Source: Bacteroidia bacterium
Lineage (GTDB): Bacteria; Bacteroidota; Bacteroidia; Chitinophagales; UBA2359
DNA: 64,000 nt
Reading direction: 5' to 3'
Assembly: GCA_030427245.1 (NCBI GenBank)
Contig: JAUHXA010000011.1
Span: forward strand, 62,001-126,000
Made by a program: the position numbers and the translations under genes. The notes below the pieces were generated by a model. That model had not been told where the DNA came from and made no database searches. It saw only the letters and a program-made list of their open reading frames with translations. Numbering within the stretch: the first letter of the stretch is position 1; each line of letters begins with the position of its first letter. Shown piece by piece: positions 51,575 through 60,324 of this stretch.

Positions 51575-52945
51575 TTATTGAAATAAATTGGTATAAACTT
51601 CCTGCACATTGCTTACCTGCACTAATTTGATATCGTATTTGTCTGGATTCAAACCTTTATTGCTGGAGGAAACAAACATTTTTTTGAAGCCCAGTTTATC
51701 TGCCTCCAATATTCGCTGCTCGATTCGATTGACACTCCGTACCTCACCCGAAAGCCCGACTTCTCCTGCAAAACACACATTACTCGGCACAGTCACATCT
51801 TCAAATGAGGACAACAGAGCACATATAATGGCGAGGTCAATAGCTGGGTCTTCGACTTTAATGCCGCCTGTGATGTTGGTAAAAACGTCTTTGTCACCAA
51901 ATCGAAAACCGCACTTTTTCTCCAATACTGCCAAGAGCATATTCAGCCGTCGACTGTCAAAACCCGTAGCAGAACGTTGAGGTGTACCATAAGCGGAACG
52001 GCTCACCAATGCCTGTGTCTCAATCAACAAAGGTCTCATCCCTTCAATCGTAGCCGCAATACAAATCCCACTCAATTGATCGCTGTTTTCGGAAATCAAC
52101 AGTTCGGAAGGATTGGTCACTTGCCGCAATCCATCGTGTAACATTTCGTAAATACCTAATTCGGCAGTCGAACCAAAACGGTTTTTTTTGGTGCGGAGCA
52201 ATCGGTAGGCATAGTGGTGTTGTCCTTCAAATTGAAGCACGGTGTCGACCATGTGTTCCAGTACTTTTGGTCCTGCAATATTACCTTCTTTGGTGATGTG
52301 GCCAATGAGGAAAACGGGAGTGTGGGTTTCTTTGGCGAATCGCTGCAATTCGCCCGCACATTCTCGAATCTGTGATACGCTGCCTGCCGTTGATTCCATT
52401 GCAGGGGAATAGAGGGTTTGAATCGAGTCAATGACACACAAATCAGGGCGATTGGATTTGAGTTGTTTGAAGATATTGTAGAGATTGGTTTCGGTCAGAA
52501 TCAAGCAGTCTTTGTTTTTTACACCAATTCTGTCTGCCCGCATTTTGATTTGAGAAGCACTTTCCTCACCACTGACATAGAGGATTTTTACGCCTCGCAA
52601 GTGAATCGCTATTTGCAGCATCAAAGTAGATTTGCCAATGCCAGGTTCGCCTCCCAGTAAAATAATGGCACCAGGAACGATGCCCCCTCCAAGTACTCGG
52701 TTAAGTTCGTGATCATCGCTTACTATTCGCCTTTCTTGCACGCTTTCAATGGCTTCAATACTAACAGCGGATGCTAATTGGTGTTTGTCAATGTCTGATA
52801 ATCGTGTGTTTTTAGGACTTGTTTTGGGTTCTACTATTTCTTCTACATACGTATTCCACTCTTCACAAGCAGAACATTTTCCCATCCATTTTGGAGAAGT
52901 CGTGCCACAGTTTTGGCAGACATACCGGGTTTTTACTTTAGCCAT
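51575..52945 (-). CDS. radA: DNA repair protein RadA
   Basis: RadA/Sms helps branch migration and recombination. The 456-residue protein (ATG 52945) starts with a C4 zinc finger (CQNCGTTSPKWMGKCSAC, about 10-27). The Walker A motif is GGEPGIGKSTL near residue 95, and Walker B lies in DLCVIDSIQTLY. The family motif KNRFG is found in LRTKKNRFGSTAELG (near residue 252). A Lon-protease-like C-terminal domain follows without an active catalytic dyad, as is usual for RadA. All motifs are intact. It diverges from the DUF937-like gene, with 137 bp between starts that must hold both promoters. Confidence 0.97.
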   Translation of the reverse strand: MAKVKTRYVCQNCGTTSPKWMGKCSACEEWNTYVEEIVEPKTSPKNTRLSDIDKHQLASAVSIEAIESVQERRIVSDDHELNRVLGGGIVPGAIILLGGEPGIGKSTLMLQIAIHLRGVKILYVSGEESASQIKMRADRIGVKNKDCLILTETNLYNIFKQLKSNRPDLCVIDSIQTLYSPAMESTAGSVSQIRECAGELQRFAKETHTPVFLIGHITKEGNIAGPKVLEHMVDTVLQFEGQHHYAYRLLRTKKNRFGSTAELGIYEMLHDGLRQVTNPSELLISENSDQLSGICIAATIEGMRPLLIETQALVSRSAYGTPQRSATGFDSRRLNMLLAVLEKKCGFRFGDKDVFTNITGGIKVEDPAIDLAIICALLSSFEDVTVPSNVCFAGEVGLSGEVRSVNRIEQRILEADKLGFKKMFVSSSNKGLNPDKYDIKLVQVSNVQEVYTNLFQ

Positions 52946-53082
52946 GTTTTCATTTTTTTCTTTTAACAAGCAGAGTAAGTAATTGATTCCTTTTCTGTGA
53001 CTATTTCACTAAAAAATCGTCTAATCAAACGTCTTTGGGACAGTTAGTCTTTTATTAAATATCCAATAAATAAACAATAACA

Positions 53083-53562
53083 ATGTTAGATCAAATTATT
53101 CAATTAGCGAAAGAACAAGGTACGGCTTATTTTAAAAACCAAACGAATGTACCGAATGAACAAGCAGAAGAAGCCGCTGAAACAGCAGGAGAATCTATTT
53201 TTGAAGGTTTGAAAGACCAAGTATTAAGTGGGAATTTGAGTGGAGTAAAAGATTTGTTGTCTGGCAATGCCAAAATGGATAGTAGTAATCCTATTGTTGG
53301 ACAAATCATCAGCATGTTTACTTCAAAATTGAGTGGCAAATCTGGTATTTCTAATGATGTTGCAGAAAATGCTGCTCAAGGTGGTATTCCCAATTTGTTG
53401 CAGTCTTTGATTGGAAAATTCATGTCGACAGACAAAGCTGATAGCGGATTTGATGTAGCTGAATTGGCAAAATCTGTGATGGGAGACAAAATCGAAGATA
53501 CAGTTGACGATTTAAAAGAAAGTCTTGGCGGTATGTTGGGAGGATTTTTTGGGAAGAAATAG
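53083..53562 (+). CDS. Small DUF937-like protein
   Basis: The 159-residue cytoplasmic protein is helical, rich in Gly, Ala and Ser, and acidic, with the end GGMLGGFFGKK. The pattern of Gly-containing turns every 15-20 residues (LSGNLSGVKDLLSGNAKMDSSNP, IPNLLQSLIGKFM) is like the DUF937 family. It has no signal peptide and no catalytic motif. Its function is unknown. It precedes the DUF4332 gene by 90 bp on the same strand, so the two may be co-transcribed, although a promoter box lies between them. Confidence 0.65.
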   Translation: MLDQIIQLAKEQGTAYFKNQTNVPNEQAEEAAETAGESIFEGLKDQVLSGNLSGVKDLLSGNAKMDSSNPIVGQIISMFTSKLSGKSGISNDVAENAAQGGIPNLLQSLIGKFMSTDKADSGFDVAELAKSVMGDKIEDTVDDLKESLGGMLGGFFGKK

Positions 53563-53570
53563 TATATTTG
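53563..53570 (+). promoter_or_regulatory. -7 promoter box of the DUF4332 gene
   Basis: TATATTTG, a perfect TAnnTTTG match, lies one base after the stop of the DUF937-like gene and 82 bp before the next start. A TTG lies 24 bp upstream, slightly further than usual. It suggests separate transcription of the DUF4332 gene. Confidence 0.4.
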
Positions 53571-53652
53571 TCCATCTAATTTTTATCAATCATATTTCTT
53601 AATCAAAGGAGGTTATCCCAACTTCCTAAAGTCAAAAAAAAGTAATCGTATT

Positions 53653-54060
53653 ATGGCTTACAAAATCACAGACATTGAAGGTATTGGTCCTGTAATGGAA
53701 GAAAAGTTAGCTACAGCAGGCATTAAGACTGTTGAAGGTTTGCTTGAAAAAGGCGCTTCTAAAAAAGGACGAACTGAGTTGGCTGCAACTACTGGTATTG
53801 ATGCCAAGAAATTATTGGTTTTCGTGAACAATGCGGATTTGTTCAGAGTGAAAGGAGTATCAAGCCAATATGCTGAACTGTTGAAAGCTTCTGGTGTAGA
53901 TACCGTGAAGGAACTTCGCAACCGCAAACCTGAAAATCTTCAGGCTAAAATGGCTGAGGTAAATGAGGCAAAAAAGCTGGTTCGTCAAGTACCTTCTGTT
54001 AAGCAAGTGGAAGGATATGTGAATCACGCTAAGGAGTTGGATCCTGTGGTGACTCACTAA
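53653..54060 (+). CDS. DUF4332 helix-hairpin-helix protein
   Basis: The 135-residue protein is made of HhH-like repeats: ITDIEGIGPVMEEKLATAGIKTVEGLLEKG (residues about 4-33) and a second unit ELAATTGIDAKKLLVFVNNADLFRVKGVSSQYAELLKASGVDTVKEL. This is the DUF4332 family, whose HhH elements suggest DNA or RNA binding, although the function is unproven. No membrane segments are seen. A strong terminator follows. Confidence 0.88.
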   Translation: MAYKITDIEGIGPVMEEKLATAGIKTVEGLLEKGASKKGRTELAATTGIDAKKLLVFVNNADLFRVKGVSSQYAELLKASGVDTVKELRNRKPENLQAKMAEVNEAKKLVRQVPSVKQVEGYVNHAKELDPVVTH

Positions 54061-54078
54061 GTTTTCCGAATAGAAGAT

Positions 54079-54116
54079 AAAGGGCGTAATATTTTGAGTA
54101 TTACGCCCTTTTTTGA
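54079..54116 (+). terminator. Terminator after the DUF4332 gene
   Basis: The perfect arms AAGGGCGTAATA (54080-54091) and TATTACGCCCTT (54099-54110) are joined by a 7-nt loop and followed by TTTTTTG. It lies 20 bp beyond the stop codon, between convergent genes. Confidence 0.92.
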
Positions 54117-54136
54117 TGAATCCTCAATAGGGTATT

Positions 54137-54568
54137 TTAAAAAGCATATCGTATTGAGAAAGCCCCTCCTGTTGAAAACCTAAGATTGGATCGCCAAAAA
54201 TAAATCGTAGGCTTTACATCAATCGCAAAGACAATCGGTGCATCGGGCGTATATTCCAAACCAAATATGGCATCGGCTCCTACGTTCAAATCTTCTCTCC
54301 AAACTCCTGCATGTCCCCCCAATCCATAAAAAATGTTGAGACTGTAATCCAGTGCTTCTGCATGAAGTTCAATTAATCCTGTGACAGTGACACCATTTTG
54401 TCCACCTCCCACTATCAATTCAAAAGCGGTATTGCTACCTGTAAACTGTTTGTAAGTGACTCCAGCAGGAAATCCAAACCGTACCCCAAATGCACTATCA
54501 TAGTTTTGGGCATGAGATACACTATGCAGGCTTAGCAAACAGGCAATTAAAAAAAGTAATTTTTTCAT
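54137..54568 (-). CDS. Small outer-membrane beta-barrel protein
   Basis: The 143-residue product has a signal peptide (LLFLIACLLSLHSVSHAQ). The mature 125 residues alternate polar and hydrophobic residues in short strands with Gly turns (AFGVRFGFPAGVTYKQF, LNIFYGLGGHAGVW) and end in GGAFSIRYAF, with a C-terminal Phe. The size fits an 8-stranded OmpX/OmpA-like barrel. Its role is unknown. It stands alone between convergent and divergent neighbours. Confidence 0.75.
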   Translation of the reverse strand: MKKLLFLIACLLSLHSVSHAQNYDSAFGVRFGFPAGVTYKQFTGSNTAFELIVGGGQNGVTVTGLIELHAEALDYSLNIFYGLGGHAGVWREDLNVGADAIFGLEYTPDAPIVFAIDVKPTIYFWRSNLRFSTGGAFSIRYAF

Positions 54569-54708
54569 ACTTATCTTTTATTAGAGTTTAATAATTAAAA
54601 ACGTAGGTTTTATTGTTAATTTAGTCGCAATCTAAAGACAAATATTAAGTAATTTAGTTGCTTATGCCCCATAAACATCAACTTCCAGCTTTTCGTTATT
54701 ATTTATTG

Positions 54709-55755
54709 ATGAAAAATGTAACTCCCAATCAATTAGCCTATTTTATTGCTGCTATTTTAGGTCTATCTTGTTTACTAATCAACCTTTTGCTCATCTTTTT
54801 TTTCCAGTTATCTATAGCATGGTACTGGGCATTGGTAATAGCTGCCTTTACAAGCCTGATTGGATACCTTCTGTTTTACATTGCCTTAGAGCGGTTTATC
54901 TATCGAAAAATCAAATTGATTTACAAACATATCCACCGACTAAAGCAACCTAAAAAAAATATGGGAGAAAGTATTGACTTAAACGAAAACATTCTCGATC
55001 AAGTAGAAATGCAGGTGTTGGAATGGACTGCAGAGAAAAAAGAGGAAGTAGATGCGCTGAAAAAATTAGAAACGTATCGGCGTGAATTCCTCGGTAATGT
55101 ATCTCATGAGCTTAAAACTCCGATTTTCAACATGCAAGGGTATCTGCTTACCCTCATTGATGGAGGCATTGACGACCATAAAATTAACATGAAATACCTT
55201 CACAAGGCGGCTCAAAATGTAGAGCGATTGAGTGCAATCGTGAATGATTTGGAGATAGTGAGCAGACATGAGGTTGGTGAACTTAAACTCAACAAAGCTC
55301 CCTTCAATATTGCTGAACTCGTAGAAGAAATTTTTGAAACAATGGAAATGATGGCAGATGCCAATGATGTAGAATTGAGCTTTAAAAAAGGCTCTCAAAC
55401 TTCAATGATGGTGAATGCTGACCGAGAGCGGATTCACCAAGTTCTTACCAACCTTATTTCTAATTCTATCAACTACGGTAAGGAGAATGGCAAAACCAAA
55501 GTAGGGATTTATGACATGGACAAATACGCCCTCATTGAAGTAACCGACAATGGTTTAGGAATTGCAGAAAAACACCTACCTCGTCTTTTTGAGCGTTTTT
55601 ATCGAGTCGATCCTGCTCGTTCAAGGGCAAAAGGTGGTTCGGGTTTAGGACTTTCTATTGTCAAGCATCTCATTGAAGCCCATCACCAAACCATTCATGT
55701 CCGCAGCAAGGAAGGGCTCGGAACGACTTTTGGGTTTACTTTGGCGAAGGCTTAA
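54709..55755 (+). CDS. Sensor histidine kinase (PhoR-like), orphan
   Basis: The 348-residue kinase (ATG 54709; TTG 54658 and ATG 54664 are longer alternatives) has two membrane helices at the N-terminus (about 10-35 and 40-60). The HisKA H-box is REFLGNVSHELKTPIFNMQGY, with His as the expected phosphorylation site. The HATPase_c domain follows with RIHQVLTNLISNSINYGKENG (N-box), EVTDNGLGIAEKHLPRLFERFYRVD (G1) and GGSGLGLSIVKHLIEAH (G2). No PAS or HAMP domain is obvious, so the linker to the membrane is short. Nothing next to it encodes a response regulator; the partner must be elsewhere. The signal it reads is unknown. Confidence 0.92.
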   Translation: MKNVTPNQLAYFIAAILGLSCLLINLLLIFFFQLSIAWYWALVIAAFTSLIGYLLFYIALERFIYRKIKLIYKHIHRLKQPKKNMGESIDLNENILDQVEMQVLEWTAEKKEEVDALKKLETYRREFLGNVSHELKTPIFNMQGYLLTLIDGGIDDHKINMKYLHKAAQNVERLSAIVNDLEIVSRHEVGELKLNKAPFNIAELVEEIFETMEMMADANDVELSFKKGSQTSMMVNADRERIHQVLTNLISNSINYGKENGKTKVGIYDMDKYALIEVTDNGLGIAEKHLPRLFERFYRVDPARSRAKGGSGLGLSIVKHLIEAHHQTIHVRSKEGLGTTFGFTLAKA

Positions 55756-55945
55756 TACAAGAAGTGTGAAGTGAGAGACAAGAGGTAAGAAATATATCAA
55801 TCTCACCTCAAAATCTTGTAACCTTACAGCTTGAACTCAAATCATACCAATCCACATTGGAAAATCATACTTTAGCGTTTTACAAGCAACTAATTACCAA
55901 ATCGATAGGCCGATTAGTATTTAATATTGCTCATACGGCTTAGTA

Positions 55946-57532
55946 TTACAATCCTACCACCACAGTGTCTTCGTGATAGACCACCGAATACTTCAAATCA
56001 ATTATCTTCTCCACTCCTGCTTCCATGTTGAACTGCCACTCCAAATGCCCCAAATCATTCTTTTTTAAGGCTTCCGTATCGGCTTCGTAAACAGGCTCGA
56101 TGAGTTCTACTTCAATATCGTTGTCATTCGAGACAGGAATTTGATTGTGGACTGTTAGTTGAATCGCCCGCTTTTTTGAGTTGGTTATAGTTGTTTGGTA
56201 AGCATAGAGCATTTTCTCTTTATTTTTGATAAACCCAACTGTCTTGCGAAGATTTTGAAGGGTTTTGTAGACTACTTTCACCGCTTCATCAATGCCCAAA
56301 CCAACTTCAAAATTTGCGCTTGAAGCTGTAAAAGGAATATTGGATTTCGCTACAAAGTGATTGTCCATGAAAATGTTAGATGAGCCCGATAACAGAGGAT
56401 AGTCACTGTCATTCGTGATTTTGGCTTTCAAATAGGCATGTGAAGATTTGGAAGGAACAGCAATGTGGACAAATTCGGTCTTGTAAACTCGCTCCAAAAT
56501 ATTGACCTGTTGAGGCTGATTGTCGCTCAAAATAGTAGTTTTACTACCTACTCCAAAAACAACCGATGCTGCTTTTGTGTCAACTGTTACTTCTTCACGT
56601 TCCATAGGTTCTTCGGCTACTTCTTCCTCTTCATAAAGCGATTTATCCTTTTTTTCAGATATGGCTCCACTCATCATCGGACTCATTTCGGAGCGTCTCT
56701 TGCTGTATTTAGGAGGTGAATATTTACTCAAAAACCAACTACCCAATTGAGGAGGTTCACCGCTAATATGTGGTTTGGCAGTCGAAAGCTGCAAGCTCAC
56801 TTCTTCCCAATCCTCGCCTGTTCGCTGACTCACCATTGCCTTGTATGCCAAAGAAACTTCGTTGGAATTGCTATCCACTCGCACATCATATGCAGGATAC
56901 CAAGCTGCCCCATATACAATGTAGGATAACTTTAAAGTGACCTCTTCCTCGCCTTTTGCTTCCAAAACCACTTGAACCTGCTTTTTGGATTTGGTCGTTG
57001 TTTGTCCAAGCGAATTTCTTTCTCGATTTAATTTGTCTAATTCTTGCTGAATCTGATGCACTTCTTTTTGAACACTCAAAATATCTGCGTCAATTTTGGT
57101 CAATTGTGTTTGGTGTAAATCAATCATTTGCAGCCATTTTTCGGGCTGTAAACTGGCCGCTTCCTTAGATTTTTCGGAAGTAGCGGTGATTTTCGCTGCA
57201 ATATTTTCGACCAATAGACGGGCACTTTCCAACCGTTTGGTTTTCATCTGCAATGCCTTTGTTTTATTTTGGAGTTCCGTTTGTTGTTTTTGCAGTTCCT
57301 CCAAACGCTCATTTTGATTCACTGTAAAGTGCTTGGTTTCCAGCTTTACATCCTTCAATAGGGCATTGCCAGCCCCTGTCACTTGCAGGCTGTTTGCTTC
57401 GATTCGTTCAGGTAAGGTATCAAATACAATGATTTGAATACCTGCTTCAAGCTTTGTTTTTCCGATTCGACTTACTTGTGCACGGTCACTAAAAACTGTG
57501 ACCTGTGTAATTTTAGAGTTAAGGGTTTTCAT
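55946..57532 (-). CDS. DUF4139/mucoidy-inhibitor MuiA-like protein
   Basis: The 528-residue protein has a DUF4140-like N-terminal domain (KITQVTVFSDRAQVSRIGKTKL) and a long helical stretch (about 75-185) likely to form a coiled coil (LEELQKQQTELQNKTKALQM). The C-terminal half has YGAAWYPAYDVRVDS and the block QRTGEDWEEVSLQLSTAKP, which is the DUF4139 signature. Residues about 290-340 are acidic and low complexity. No clear signal peptide is visible. The family is linked by old reports to mucoid phenotype suppression, but a general function is not known. Confidence 0.88.
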   Translation of the reverse strand: MKTLNSKITQVTVFSDRAQVSRIGKTKLEAGIQIIVFDTLPERIEANSLQVTGAGNALLKDVKLETKHFTVNQNERLEELQKQQTELQNKTKALQMKTKRLESARLLVENIAAKITATSEKSKEAASLQPEKWLQMIDLHQTQLTKIDADILSVQKEVHQIQQELDKLNRERNSLGQTTTKSKKQVQVVLEAKGEEEVTLKLSYIVYGAAWYPAYDVRVDSNSNEVSLAYKAMVSQRTGEDWEEVSLQLSTAKPHISGEPPQLGSWFLSKYSPPKYSKRRSEMSPMMSGAISEKKDKSLYEEEEVAEEPMEREEVTVDTKAASVVFGVGSKTTILSDNQPQQVNILERVYKTEFVHIAVPSKSSHAYLKAKITNDSDYPLLSGSSNIFMDNHFVAKSNIPFTASSANFEVGLGIDEAVKVVYKTLQNLRKTVGFIKNKEKMLYAYQTTITNSKKRAIQLTVHNQIPVSNDNDIEVELIEPVYEADTEALKKNDLGHLEWQFNMEAGVEKIIDLKYSVVYHEDTVVVGL

Positions 57533-57639
57533 GTTTATTTTTATATTTTAGCTGTTATCTTGGATGAAATAAAAAGCGACTTTTAGACAAAAACGTTTCA
57601 AAAACTGAATAAATTATAAAAAAAGATAAATTTACTGCA

Positions 57640-58050
57640 ATGAATGATTTATTACAGCAATTACTCTCAACAGACTCAAAGTTGTTAATGATTTATGTAA
57701 TTGTGTATTTTTTTTGGGGAATATTGATGCACAATTTTGGGATTTATACTCGCATTGCTCGGTTTCGTTATTGGTGGCAAATCATCACTTGCTATATTTT
57801 CTATATGATACCCATTTCCATCTTATTGAGGGATTTAGCGTGGTACGAGCAGTATGTATATGGCTTGTTTTTTATGGGGATTTTGGAGTTTGCAGGTTAT
57901 TGGCTCAAAACTTCTATTGCCTTTGAAAACAATGTTTTAGAACGTTTTTTTGGAGTCCATAACTTTACACTTGGTATGACCCTATTTTTTGCAGCTTATT
58001 TTCCATTGGGAAATGCTTTGGTGGAGCTGTTAGCAGATTTGATGCCTTAG
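57640..58050 (+). CDS. Small integral membrane protein
   Basis: The 136-residue product has about four hydrophobic helices with aromatic residues (LLMIYVIVYFFWGILMHNF, WWQIITCYIFYMIPISILL, VYGLFFMGILEFAGYWL, FTLGMTLFFAAYFPLG). I do not recognise a family. The polar ends suggest an inner-membrane protein. It diverges from the DUF4139 gene, with 107 bp between starts. Confidence 0.6.
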   Translation: MNDLLQQLLSTDSKLLMIYVIVYFFWGILMHNFGIYTRIARFRYWWQIITCYIFYMIPISILLRDLAWYEQYVYGLFFMGILEFAGYWLKTSIAFENNVLERFFGVHNFTLGMTLFFAAYFPLGNALVELLADLMP

Positions 58051-58189
58051 TTATGATACAATCTTCTATTTTAGCGAATTACGTAGGGCTCATGATTATA
58101 TGATTTATTGAGGTAAGATTTTCAAAACTAAAACATCACAAGCCAGGTTTTATCTCTCTTAAATTCTACTTCTCTCACTTCAAATGGCT

Positions 58190-58240
58190 TAAAACAGCAA
58201 AGGACAGCCTCTTAAAGACTGCCCTTTGCTGTTTTTTTTT
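58190..58240. terminator. Bidirectional terminator between a membrane-protein gene and the sigma factor gene
   Basis: The arms AAAACAGCAAAGG (from 58191) and CCTTTGCTGTTTT (to 58234) form a long stem, extended inward by ACAG/CTG, with a T-run after it and an A-run before it. It lies 22 bp beyond the sigma factor stop codon and serves both convergent genes. Confidence 0.88.
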
Positions 58241-58262
58241 AACTTCTAAAATAACTTTTATT

Positions 58263-58793
58263 TTACTGTTGTGCGACTTGTTCCTCTTGTGCTTGTGAGT
58301 AAGTTTCTAAAGTGTCGCTCAGTTGTTTTCTTGCCAAGAAAATTCTGCTTTTGACCGTACCCAAAGGCACCTCCAAAGCATCGGCAATTTCGTGGTATTT
58401 GAAGCCTTGATACATCATCCAAAACGGAGTTCGATACCTATCTGGAAGACCTTCTAAAGCTCTATCAATGTCCTCTACCACAAAGTTAGAAGGGGCATCG
58501 TTGTTGACCGTTTTTGCCGTATTCATCAAATAAGACTGATCTGTGTTGTCAAAAATGGTGTTTTGACGTACTTTTTTACGGTAGTTATTGATAAAAATAT
58601 TACGCATAATGGTATAAAGCCACGCCTTTAGATTGGTATTGTGGCGGTATTTATCTCTATTGGTCAATGCCTTTAATATGGTTTCTTGCAACAAGTCATT
58701 GGCATCTTCCAAGCTTCTTGTCAGTTTTACGGCATAGGGTTTTAGAGACCCATACATACCCGTAATGGAACGATTAAATTCTATTGCAGACAT
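58263..58793 (-). CDS. ECF-type sigma-70 family RNA polymerase sigma factor
   Basis: The 176-residue protein has region 2 (LTRSLEDANDLLQETILKALTNRD and AWLYTIMRNIFINNYRKK) and region 4 (LPDRYRTPFWMMYQGFKYHEIADALEVPLGTVKSRIFLARKQL). Both DNA-contact helices are complete. No anti-sigma gene is adjacent. I use ATG 58793; ATG 58802 would add three residues. The product may respond to envelope or general stress, but no target is visible. The upstream spacer has an inverted repeat pair at 59143 and 59344, too far for a normal operator. Confidence 0.93.
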   Translation of the reverse strand: MSAIEFNRSITGMYGSLKPYAVKLTRSLEDANDLLQETILKALTNRDKYRHNTNLKAWLYTIMRNIFINNYRKKVRQNTIFDNTDQSYLMNTAKTVNNDAPSNFVVEDIDRALEGLPDRYRTPFWMMYQGFKYHEIADALEVPLGTVKSRIFLARKQLSDTLETYSQAQEEQVAQQ

Positions 58794-59511
58794 ATTTTTC
58801 AATCTTTTAAGGTTAAAGTCATCTCCTATTTAATTTTTCGTTGTCGAAAAAAGCAAACATTGTGGGAGTAATGTTATTAGGAGTGTTATCTATCATTATT
58901 TACGAGAAAACCCCCCACTTAGGTTGTTTCATTTTCCTTTTTCTCGTTGGATAGAGTTCATCAAAAATGATGTTCTCTCTTTTTGAAAGTGTAAAAAGGT
59001 TCTTATAATATTCTTTTTTTTGGATTAAAACATTTGTCTATGTTGCAAAATTGCTTCATCTTCTTCAAAGAAACTGTCAGATAATGAACTTTTTGTCAAT
59101 TCTACATAAGTTGTATGATGAAAATAAAGTATGTTCTTTGAGCCTACGTTTCGGTAACTTCATTTGGTGATAAAAAAATTAGTGTATAATTTTAAATATC
59201 AAGAATAAATGAGTTTAAAAATAAAATTATTCTATTTTTTTAAAATTTATTCAAAAAACGTTATGTAATGAAATGGTCTTTCGATTGCGAGTTATTCAAT
59301 AAAAGTCCATTTTTGTTATTGCAAAGTGCTCTGAAATGCAATATTACCGAAACGTAGGTTTGAGGTTGAAATCTTAGAGATTCCATCCCTTATACACTAC
59401 AACCATGAAAAAATGAAAAAAGTTTCATAAGTTCTAATATTAACAAATTTTAACGCCAAAGCGATAATTAATACAATTTACTAAAAAAAAATGACTTAAT
59501 CAAAGGTTTTT
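58794..59511. other. Intergenic spacer, about 718 bp, with inverted repeat pair
   Basis: No convincing gene is present. The spacer includes a hairpin with arms ACGAGAAAA (58902-58910) and TTTTCTCGT (58939-58947), which may fold in the leader of the sigma factor mRNA, and a 15-bp inverted repeat pair (CCTACGTTTCGGTAA at 59143-59157 and its exact complement at 59344-59358). I recognised no tRNA or known ncRNA. Confidence 0.55.
59143..59358. repeat. 15-bp perfect inverted repeat pair flanking 186 bp
   Basis: CCTACGTTTCGGTAA at 59143-59157 and TTACCGAAACGTAGG at 59344-59358 are exact reverse complements. The enclosed DNA is very AT-rich and has no ORF. It could be the ends of a small non-autonomous element (MITE), a looped operator, or chance. 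Confidence 0.5.
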
Positions 59512-60150
59512 TTACTGCAAAAACGGATTATATTGTTTTTCGTGTCCAATAGTCGTTTCTGGTCCATGTCCTGAATATACTTTCACCTCATCAGGAAGGG
59601 TAAACAAATTTGTTTTAATACTTTTGATGAGGGTAGTAAAATCTCCGCCTGGTAAATCTGTTCTTCCAATACTTTCATAAAACAAAACGTCTCCTGCAAT
59701 CACAAATTGGTCAGCTACGCTATAAAAGGATAAACTTGCAGGGGAATGACCTGGCGTAAAGAATATTTGCAAACTCGATTCGCCAAATGTCAATTCTTGC
59801 CCTTCCTCTAAAAATACACTTGGTAAAGGCGAGGGTTCAACTGCAATGCCATACATTTGACCAACCCTTTCTACCGATTGCAAAACAGGTAATTCTCCTC
59901 TATGGATAGCTAATTCTAAGCCATATCGTTCCATTACAAACTTATTTCCAAAAACATGGTCAATATGACAGTGAGTGTTCACCAATAATTCGGGTTTTAA
60001 GTCTAAATCGGCAATAACGTCAGTCAACCTTTGTTGTTCATTGGGCGTTTGGCAGCCTGGATCGAAAATAACACAAGCTTTGGTGTTATCGTATACAAGA
60101 TAGGTGTTCTCCTGAAAGGGGTTGAAGGTAAATTTTAAAACTTGTATCAT
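59512..60150 (-). CDS. Metallo-beta-lactamase fold hydrolase (glyoxalase II-like)
   Basis: The 212-residue enzyme has the MBL zinc motif NTHCHIDH (about 58-65), then a GHSPASLSFY-type block near residue 134 and FIAGDVLFYESIGRTD with the bridging Asp. The last zinc ligand lies in YSGHGPETTIGHE. This is close to hydroxyacylglutathione hydrolases of the glyoxalase II type, but it lacks the C-terminal substrate domain of true GloB. The substrate is therefore an open question; thioesters of other thiols are likely in this phylum. All metal ligands are intact. Confidence 0.92.
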   Translation of the reverse strand: MIQVLKFTFNPFQENTYLVYDNTKACVIFDPGCQTPNEQQRLTDVIADLDLKPELLVNTHCHIDHVFGNKFVMERYGLELAIHRGELPVLQSVERVGQMYGIAVEPSPLPSVFLEEGQELTFGESSLQIFFTPGHSPASLSFYSVADQFVIAGDVLFYESIGRTDLPGGDFTTLIKSIKTNLFTLPDEVKVYSGHGPETTIGHEKQYNPFLQ

Positions 60151-60324
60151 GTTTTTTGTGTTAAATAGGTTATCTTAGTCAAATCAAAATTTAAACTTGC
60201 AAAAAAGTCGTCTTGCTGATACACAGCTCGCAACTAAACAAGAAAGCTGCAAGTTAAGAATATTGTTGTTTTAGCTTAATGAATAACATGCAAAAACCAT
60301 CTAACAATTAATACATTCGTGCTT

